A stretch of 36,615 nucleotides of DNA from an uncultured Collinsella sp. (GTDB lineage: Bacteria > Actinomycetota > Coriobacteriia > Coriobacteriales > Coriobacteriaceae): NCBI GenBank assembly GCA_900545605.1, contig UQZL01000021.1, positions 1-36,615 on the forward strand. Direction: 5' to 3'. This document shows positions 31,052 to 36,615 of the stretch, one piece after another. Within the stretch, counting starts at the first letter, position 1; every line of letters begins with the position of its first letter. Position numbers and translations under genes: made by a program. The notes beneath the pieces are model-generated. The model did no database searches. It had not been told where the DNA came from and saw only the letters and a list, made by a program, of their open reading frames with translations.

Positions 31052-33922
31052 TCACGCTCCCTGTGCGGCGAGCGCCGCGGTCAGGACGATGCCGGCGATC
31101 TTGGCCGCCTCGACGTCGTGTTTGTCGTAATCCTCCAGGGCCACCGAGATGGCAACCGTGGGTGAATCGTAAGGTGCAAAGCCAACAAACATAGAGTTGA
31201 CGTTGGTGCCGCCGGTCTCGGCCGAACCGGTCTTGCCGGCAACCTTGACGCCCGGAATCTGGGCATCGGTGCCGGTACCGGACTGGACGACGGCGAGCAT
31301 GGCCTGCTTGACCTGGTCGGCCGTGGCAGAGCTGACAGCCTGGCCCAGCGAGCGGGATTGCGTGGTCTTAACCACGGTTCCGTCCGGGGCGAGTATCTGG
31401 GACACAAAGAACGGGTCCATGACCACGCCGCTGTTGGCGATAGCCGCAGCGATCACGCAATTCTGCATAACGGTGGTCTGCGGGCCAGGCGTGTGGTCCA
31501 TGCCGACGGGCTGTCCGGCGCCTGCCCAAGCGGTCTCCCATTCGGTCATAAGCGACGGGTCGGCCATGATGGAAGCCGTGGTGGTCAGATCCTGGCCGAG
31601 CTTTTGACCGTAGCCAAAGGCGTTGGCAAACTGGACGAGCGAGCTGGCGCCGACCTCGTTTGCCACCTGGCCAAAGACGACGTTGGACGACACGGCGAAG
31701 GCCTGCTGCAGGCTGATGGTGCCGTAGCTCTCGTTGGCATCGTTGGTGACCGGCGCGTTGCCAATATCCATGGAGCCGGGCGCCTGGTACGTGCTGGTAA
31801 GGCTGGCGGTGCCGGTCTCGAGCGCCGCGGAGAGTGTGACGACCTTAAAGGTCGAGCCCGGGGTGTAGAGCGCGTCCATGGCGCGGTCGTACATGGAGCC
31901 GTCCTCGCCGCCGCCCGACTGGAGCAGCGCATCGATGTTGGTGTTGTCGTAGGTGGGCGAGCTCGCGCACGCAAGGACCGCACCGGTGCGCGGATCCATG
32001 ACCACCACAGCGCCCTTAAAGCCCTTGAGCGCCTGCTCGGCAGCCGTCTGGATGCGCGAGTCGATGGTGAGCTTGGCGGTATTGCCCGGCTGGGTCTGCC
32101 CCGCGAGCGACGCGATGGCGTTGTTCCAGCTGGAGTAATCCTTGGAGCCGGTGAGCGTATCGTTCATGACGCTCTCGATGCCGGCGGTGCCGTATTGCTG
32201 GCTCACGTAGCCCACCACGTGCGCGGCCATGTTGCCGTTGGGGTAGGAACGGGCGTAGGTGCCGTCCTCCTGCTGCAACGACTCGGCTAGCGTCACGCCG
32301 TCGGACGTGATGATGGAGCCACGCTGGATGTACTTGGAGCGGGCGATGGTGTGGTTGTTGGTCGGCATGTCCTGATAGTCCTTCGCCTTGATGACCTGGA
32401 CATAGGTGAGGTTGCCGATAAGGATGGCGAACAGCGCCGTGAAAGCAAACACGGCACGAGTCAGACGGTTGGCAAGTGCCACGCGGCCGAGCACGCCGGA
32501 CTCTGGCGTGTCGAGCAGGCGACGACGCATGCGAGAGCCCGCGGAGTGGTTGCCGTGGCTGTAGGAAGGTGCGCTGGCAAAACGCGTACCGGTCGGGGCG
32601 ACGGCGGATGCGACCTGGTCATCGGTGATGGCGGCCATGGTGCCGGTGCCGGTGAGCTCGGCTTCGCGTCCGGTTGCCTCGTCGCCGGCGCGCAGCAGTA
32701 GCGCGACGATGATAAAGCTCGCCAGCAGCGAGGAGCCGCCCTGGCTCATAAAGGGCAGGGTGACGCCAGTCAGCGGGATCAGGCGGGTTACGCCGCCAAC
32801 GATTAAGAATGCCTGGAAGCTGATGGCCGCCGTAAGGCCGGTCGCGCTAAAGGCGGCAAGGTCGGACTTGGCGCGGGCGGCCGTGGTGAGGCCACGCACG
32901 GCAAAAAGCATAAACAGGATGAGCACGGCGCCGCCGCCCAAAAGGCCCATTTCCTCGCCGATGGCCGAGAAGATAAAGTCGGACTCGACGACGGGGATGT
33001 TGTTTGCCATGCCGTTGCCGATGCCGACGCCAACCAGGCCACCGTCAGCCAGCGAGTAAAGTGACTGTACGATCTGGTAGCCCTGGCCCTGGGCGTCCTT
33101 AAACGGATCGACCCAGACCTGAAAGCGCACCTGCACGTGCGACAGGAACTTGTAGGCGCCCACGGCTCCAACGGCCAGCAGCGCAAGGCCGATGATGACG
33201 TACGAAAAACGTCCCGTGGCAACATAGAGCATCAGCAAAAAGATGGTGTAGAACAGGACGGCCGAGCCCAGGTCGCGTTCGAAGACGACGATGAGCAGGC
33301 ACACGCCCCACACGGCAAACAGCGGCAGCAGCAGGCGGAAGCGCGGAATCTTGAGGCCCAGGATCTTGCGGTTGGAGATGGAGAGCAGCTCGCGGTTCTC
33401 GGCCAGATAGCCTGCCAGGAACAAGACGATGAAGACCTTGGCGAACTCGCCAGGCTGGATGGTGAAGCCCGCGATGCGAATCCACAGCTTGGAGCCCGAG
33501 ATCGTGGTGCCGATAAAGATCGGCAGCATCAGCAGGATGATGCCGATAATGCCAAAGGTGTACTTGTAGCGCATGACCACGTCGAGGTTCTTAACCAGTG
33601 CGAGCGTTCCCACCATGAGCGCCACCGAGACAAACAAGATGATGAGCTGCGAGATGGCGAGGTCGGGGGCCAGGCGCGTCACGAATGTGATGCCGATGCC
33701 CGAGAGCACAAAGACGATGGGCAGGATGGCGGGGTCGGCGCCGGGCGCCAGGATGCGCACGGCGATATGCGCCGCGGCGAAGGCGGCGAACAGGCCGATC
33801 GGCACGGCGAGCGTCTCAAAGGAAACCGTGGCACCCGCGGTGAGCACGTACATCGCATAGAGCAGGATGACGGGGAACGCCGAGGCGATGAGCAAGAGCA
33901 GTTCGGTGTTGCGGCGACTCAT
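31052..33922 (-). CDS. SEDS glycosyltransferase fused to class B penicillin-binding protein
   Basis: The 956-residue protein joins two enzymes normally made separately: a FtsW/RodA-type peptidoglycan polymerase and its transpeptidase. The SEDS part (about 1-415) has many helices, FERDLGSA with the likely catalytic Asp217, and LPFMSQGGSSLL near residue 390. A hydrophilic linker (about 416-485) leads to another helix (about 489-510). The PBP part follows. Its active-site motifs are STFK (690-693), SSN (745-747) and KTGS (897-900). No frameshift or internal stop separates the halves, and the linker has no obvious second start. ATG 33922 follows GGGAG; the upstream in-frame extension is unlikely. 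It lies between the phosphatase and kinase genes that probably regulate it. Confidence 0.93.
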   Translation of the reverse strand: MSRRNTELLLLIASAFPVILLYAMYVLTAGATVSFETLAVPIGLFAAFAAAHIAVRILAPGADPAILPIVFVLSGIGITFVTRLAPDLAISQLIILFVSVALMVGTLALVKNLDVVMRYKYTFGIIGIILLMLPIFIGTTISGSKLWIRIAGFTIQPGEFAKVFIVLFLAGYLAENRELLSISNRKILGLKIPRFRLLLPLFAVWGVCLLIVVFERDLGSAVLFYTIFLLMLYVATGRFSYVIIGLALLAVGAVGAYKFLSHVQVRFQVWVDPFKDAQGQGYQIVQSLYSLADGGLVGVGIGNGMANNIPVVESDFIFSAIGEEMGLLGGGAVLILFMLFAVRGLTTAARAKSDLAAFSATGLTAAISFQAFLIVGGVTRLIPLTGVTLPFMSQGGSSLLASFIIVALLLRAGDEATGREAELTGTGTMAAITDDQVASAVAPTGTRFASAPSYSHGNHSAGSRMRRRLLDTPESGVLGRVALANRLTRAVFAFTALFAILIGNLTYVQVIKAKDYQDMPTNNHTIARSKYIQRGSIITSDGVTLAESLQQEDGTYARSYPNGNMAAHVVGYVSQQYGTAGIESVMNDTLTGSKDYSSWNNAIASLAGQTQPGNTAKLTIDSRIQTAAEQALKGFKGAVVVMDPRTGAVLACASSPTYDNTNIDALLQSGGGEDGSMYDRAMDALYTPGSTFKVVTLSAALETGTASLTSTYQAPGSMDIGNAPVTNDANESYGTISLQQAFAVSSNVVFGQVANEVGASSLVQFANAFGYGQKLGQDLTTTASIMADPSLMTEWETAWAGAGQPVGMDHTPGPQTTVMQNCVIAAAIANSGVVMDPFFVSQILAPDGTVVKTTQSRSLGQAVSSATADQVKQAMLAVVQSGTGTDAQIPGVKVAGKTGSAETGGTNVNSMFVGFAPYDSPTVAISVALEDYDKHDVEAAKIAGIVLTAALAAQGA

Positions 33923-33938
33923 AAGCGGCACTCCCTTT

Positions 33939-35837
33939 CTAATTCTTATCGGAGGCTTCGGCCTCGGCTGACTGTTCGGCGGTTTTCTCGGAATCTGACT
34001 CGGATGTGGATTCCTGATCGGTGTTGTCGCGAATCGTTTGCGCGTCAATCACCTGACGGGTCTGCTCCTCGTCAATCTGATGGCGGTACTTGGAAATGGT
34101 GTCCTGCGCATCGTCGACGCTCGTTTGTGGAATGCCTGCCTTCAGGCGGTTTTGCGTGTCTTCGGGCAGGTCGGACAGCTTGATGCTGGTTTCGCTCTCG
34201 AGCCAGTGGAGCTCGACCCCGAGCGTCTTGCCGGGTAGGCCGCGCCAGACGGCGACATTGCCGTGGTAGGTTCCCAAGTAATAGGAGCCGGTGACGCCCG
34301 TGTATGCCCAGATGCCTGCTACCAGCACAAAGACAAGGGCCAAGATGGAGGCGATGGTGACATTGCGGCGTCGGACGCGTTTTGCCTCGCGCATGACGCC
34401 GTCGTCGACCAGATCGACGACCACCACGGTCACGTTGTCGTGGCCGCCGGCGGCGAGCGCCGCGTCCACCAAGTTGTCGACACAGATCTGTGCGCTCGAA
34501 GACTGCGTGGCGATGTTCTCGATATCGCTATCGGGAATCATGCTCGAAAGACCGTCGGAGCACAGAATCAGGCGGTCGCCTTCCTCGATGTGCAGGGTAA
34601 AGTGGTCGGCATACATGGCGGGATCCGAGCCCAGCGCGCGGGTGATGACCGAGCGGTTGGGGTGGACGCGGGCCTCGTCGGCCGTAATCTCGCCGGCATC
34701 CACGAGCTCCTCCACGTAGGAGTGGTCGCGGGTCACGCGGATGAGCGTACCCTCGTGGAGCAGGTAGGCGCGCGAGTCGCCCACGTGGGCGATGGCGAGC
34801 GTGTCGTTTTCGATGTAGGCACAGGTGGCCGTGCACCCCATGCCGGGTTTGCCCAGGCCGTTGAGGGCGGCCTCGATCACGGCGGCGTTGGCGGCCTCAA
34901 CGGCTGCGGCCAGGCGCGCGGCGTCGGCGGACTGCGGCGCCGTCTTGGCGATGGTCTCGACGGCGATGGAGGATGCCACCTCGCCGGCGGCGTGTCCTCC
35001 CATGCCGTCGCACACGCAAAAGAGCGGCGACTGCACCAGATAGGAGTCCTCATTGTGCGGGCGTACGCATCCGACGTCGGAGCGGGCGCCCCACATAAGC
35101 TGCGTGGTGGTGCCGGCGTCGTAGGTCGAGTCGGTCTCGATGCGCTCGTCGGTCAGCGGCTCAAAGCTCATGGTCGAGCCGGGATCTTTGAGCTTTGCCT
35201 CCACGGCCGCGACATCGATCTCGGCGGTGTCGCCGGGGGAGACGGTGTCAGCATCGTTGCCCGACTCGACGTCGGAGACGTCCGGAAGGTTGAGATCTTC
35301 GGTTACGCGGTCGGCGGGATTGCCGTCCTGCTGCGGCTCGACAGCCGTCGGCTCGGGCGTCGCAAAGTGCGACGGCGCGGGCGTGCTCTGGGGTTGAGCG
35401 GAGGGCTCGGGAGCTGTGGCGGGCGCGGCAACGGGCTGCTCGACTTCGGCAGGCGTTGCGGATGCGGGTGCCGCCTCGCTTGCCGGGGCGACGGGGAATA
35501 CCGGCGCGGCAGGCTCGGGGGCTGCAAACACGGCAGCGCTCTCGTTAATCGCCTCGGCGACGGGCTCGGCAAAGTGAGCCGGTGCGGGCGTTGCCTCCGG
35601 TTCCGCGGACTGCTCGGCAGCGTGCGCGCCGATGGGGGCATCGAGCTGCTCGGTGTCGGCGTCCTCGTCATCGACGAGTGCCGGATATTCTTGAGTTACA
35701 TGCGAAAGAGGCAGGGAGAACACGGTGTCCTCGGGCTCCACGGTCGCAGGGCGCGCCGGAGCGGCATGAGCCGGCGCAGCTGCGGGGGCAGTCGGCGTCT
35801 CGGGCATGGTTGCGGACTTGTTCTCCTCGTCGATCAT
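33939..35837 (-). CDS. pstP: PP2C-type Ser/Thr phosphatase (PstP-like) with long N-terminal extension
   Basis: The 632-residue protein reverses PknB phosphorylation. A roughly 245-residue Ala/Pro/Glu-rich, probably disordered region comes first. The catalytic PP2C domain (about 248-487) has RPHNEDS (259-265), CDGMGGHAAGE (276-286), HVGDSRAYL (351-359), CSDGL (426-430) and GGHDNVTVV (464-472), which supply the metal-binding aspartates. A membrane helix is at about 493-512. An external tail follows, with YYLGTYHGNVAVWRGLPG, similar to mycobacterial PstP. In PstP the catalytic domain is at the N-terminus, so the extension is unusual. It overlaps the upstream FHA gene by four bases (ATGA) and ends 16 bases before the SEDS/PBP gene. 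Confidence 0.93.
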   Translation of the reverse strand: MIDEENKSATMPETPTAPAAAPAHAAPARPATVEPEDTVFSLPLSHVTQEYPALVDDEDADTEQLDAPIGAHAAEQSAEPEATPAPAHFAEPVAEAINESAAVFAAPEPAAPVFPVAPASEAAPASATPAEVEQPVAAPATAPEPSAQPQSTPAPSHFATPEPTAVEPQQDGNPADRVTEDLNLPDVSDVESGNDADTVSPGDTAEIDVAAVEAKLKDPGSTMSFEPLTDERIETDSTYDAGTTTQLMWGARSDVGCVRPHNEDSYLVQSPLFCVCDGMGGHAAGEVASSIAVETIAKTAPQSADAARLAAAVEAANAAVIEAALNGLGKPGMGCTATCAYIENDTLAIAHVGDSRAYLLHEGTLIRVTRDHSYVEELVDAGEITADEARVHPNRSVITRALGSDPAMYADHFTLHIEEGDRLILCSDGLSSMIPDSDIENIATQSSSAQICVDNLVDAALAAGGHDNVTVVVVDLVDDGVMREAKRVRRRNVTIASILALVFVLVAGIWAYTGVTGSYYLGTYHGNVAVWRGLPGKTLGVELHWLESETSIKLSDLPEDTQNRLKAGIPQTSVDDAQDTISKYRHQIDEEQTRQVIDAQTIRDNTDQESTSESDSEKTAEQSAEAEASDKN

Positions 35838-36250
35838 CGACGGTTCACCTTCATGACCACGTCGCCAATCTGGACCTCATCACCCTCGCGCAGCGTTGCG
35901 GGCTCCACCAGCTGACGCCCGTTAACGAGCGTGCCGTTCAGCGAGTTGAGGTCTTCGATGATGAGTGCCGGGCCCTGCAGCGAAAAGCGTGCGTGCGAGG
36001 CCGAGACAAACGGTTCGTTGATGCAGATGTCCGAGGACGGCGAGCGGCCCACGATGACGGGGCCGAGCATGTCTACATGGATGCCACGGATGCCGCGCGG
36101 ACCCTTGTCCACATCGATCGTCCAGATAGCGGAGTCGCGGCGCTGGCCGCGTACGAGTCCCACGCCGGTTTTCATGACGGCGAACAGGAAGATGTAGAGC
36201 AGGGCGACCAGGACGATGCGGCCTGCAAAAAGGACGATATCGATGTTCAT
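35834..36250 (-). CDS. fhaB: membrane-anchored FHA-domain protein (FhaB-like)
   Basis: The 138-residue protein has one N-terminal membrane helix (about 5-26) and a cytoplasmic FHA domain (about 55-136) that binds phosphothreonine. FHA marks are VGRSPSSDI, SASHARF and LNSLNGTLVNG. In actinobacteria FhaB (FipA) links PknB signalling with division and wall-synthesis proteins. Its end overlaps the phosphatase start by four bases, indicating translational coupling. The ATG at 36250 has a GGGGA-containing leader. Confidence 0.92.
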   Translation of the reverse strand: MNIDIVLFAGRIVLVALLYIFLFAVMKTGVGLVRGQRRDSAIWTIDVDKGPRGIRGIHVDMLGPVIVGRSPSSDICINEPFVSASHARFSLQGPALIIEDLNSLNGTLVNGRQLVEPATLREGDEVQIGDVVMKVNRR

Positions 36251-36256
36251 AAGCGA

Positions 36257-36615
36257 CTATCCCCTAAATTCAAAGGTGCTCAGGCCAAACGTCAGCAGGT
36301 CGCCGTTGCGCAGCGGGCAGCGCGTGATGCGGCGGTTGTTGACGAGCGTGCCGTTGGTGGAATTGAGGTCCTCGATCGACCAGTCCGAACCGGTAAAGGT
36401 GAGTTGGGCGTGACGACGCGACACGTTGGGGTCGCGCAGGGCGATGTCCGAAACCGAACGCTCGCGACCGATGGTCACCTGCGCGGAAGTGATGCTGTGG
36501 CTCTCGCCGCTCACGACGTCGACGAGCTGGGCGAGCGGGCGCTGCGGGGCGCGGGTGCTCGCCATGTTGGAGGCGATGCCGGCTGCGGCGCCTAGGCCCA
36601 CGGCGGCACCGGTCG
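36257..36615 (-). CDS. FHA-domain protein (FhaA-like), 5' end cut off by the window
   Basis: This is the C-terminal part, at least 119 residues, of a longer protein; the frame stays open to the window edge. The FHA domain has IGRERSVSDI, VSRRHAQL and LNSTNGTLVNN. FhaA proteins normally have an N-terminal DUF3662 domain before a flexible linker, which would lie beyond the window. It stops 6 bases before the next FHA gene, as first gene seen of the operon. Confidence 0.85.
   Translation of the reverse strand, partial: TGAAVGLGAAAGIASNMASTRAPQRPLAQLVDVVSGESHSITSAQVTIGRERSVSDIALRDPNVSRRHAQLTFTGSDWSIEDLNSTNGTLVNNRRITRCPLRNGDLLTFGLSTFEFRG

Noticed and set aside
34263..35915. 550-codon plus-strand open frame opposite the phosphatase
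   Set aside because: Gly/Arg-rich antisense shadow of the PP2C gene.
1..36615. CRISPR array, rRNA genes or prophage
   Set aside because: No regularly spaced repeats, no rRNA-like stretches and no phage structural genes were seen on either strand.

Overview
The window looks like a chromosomal segment of a high-GC, anaerobic, gut-type actinomycete of the class Coriobacteriia, most likely Collinsella or a close relative. Three things suggest this. A minus-strand FHA-FHA-PP2C-SEDS/PBP-PASTA-kinase cluster (28.97-36.6 kb) is the classic actinobacterial cell-wall and division signalling locus. There are two complete mannose-family PTS operons, with a DUF956 gene beside the first. There are also a ferredoxin-fused GltD-like flavoprotein and hypA. 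The genus is an inference from content; no database search was run.

Layout. 0.2-1.6 kb: an AAA/DUF4143 ATPase whose -10 box sits inside a long inverted repeat. 1.7-3.2 kb (minus): an acidic single-pass membrane protein of unknown function. 3.4-8.1 kb: a TetR regulator plus a polytopic membrane protein (probably DUF5692), divergent from a 925-residue Fe-S/FAD oxidoreductase, with two matching palindromes between them. 8.3-8.7 kb: hypA. 9.1-12.4 kb: a manXYZ-type PTS operon followed by a DUF956 gene. 12.5 kb: tRNA-Arg(CCU). 12.7-13.4 kb: an IS200-type element.

13.4-23.1 kb is a rearranged accessory region. It holds a broken iron-dependent alcohol dehydrogenase, the N-terminal stub of a P-loop kinase, an intact fructose/levan-type PTS operon with a GH32 beta-fructosidase, and a LevR-like regulator. 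Two copies of a regulator-PTS module can be recognised. In the upstream copy the regulator is reduced to its two ends and the PTS is intact. In the downstream copy the regulator is intact (917 aa) and the PTS is reduced to the first bases of its IIB gene, fused to the tail of a HAD-like gene. The intact regulator has the LevR domain order but appears to lack the sigma54-contacting GAFTGA loop and has an altered Walker B.

23.2-28.5 kb: a GntR/UTRA regulator and a four-gene operon (YfcC-type permease, FrlC-like epimerase, FrlB-like deglycase, FrlD-like kinase). It is probably for uptake and breakdown of fructosamines such as fructoselysine. The promoter is bracketed by two 21-bp operator-like repeats exactly 50 bp apart. 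28.5-28.97 kb: non-coding, with inverted repeats and terminators. 28.97-36.6 kb (minus): the cell-wall signalling operon, whose SEDS polymerase and class B PBP are fused in one 956-residue protein. The first FHA gene runs off the window end.

How the parts work together. Three sugar-related systems (mannose-type PTS; fructan/fructose PTS with beta-fructosidase; fructosamine permease and enzymes) each appear to carry or have carried local control. The cell-wall operon encodes both the kinase/phosphatase/FHA signalling set and the peptidoglycan polymerase/transpeptidase it would be expected to regulate.
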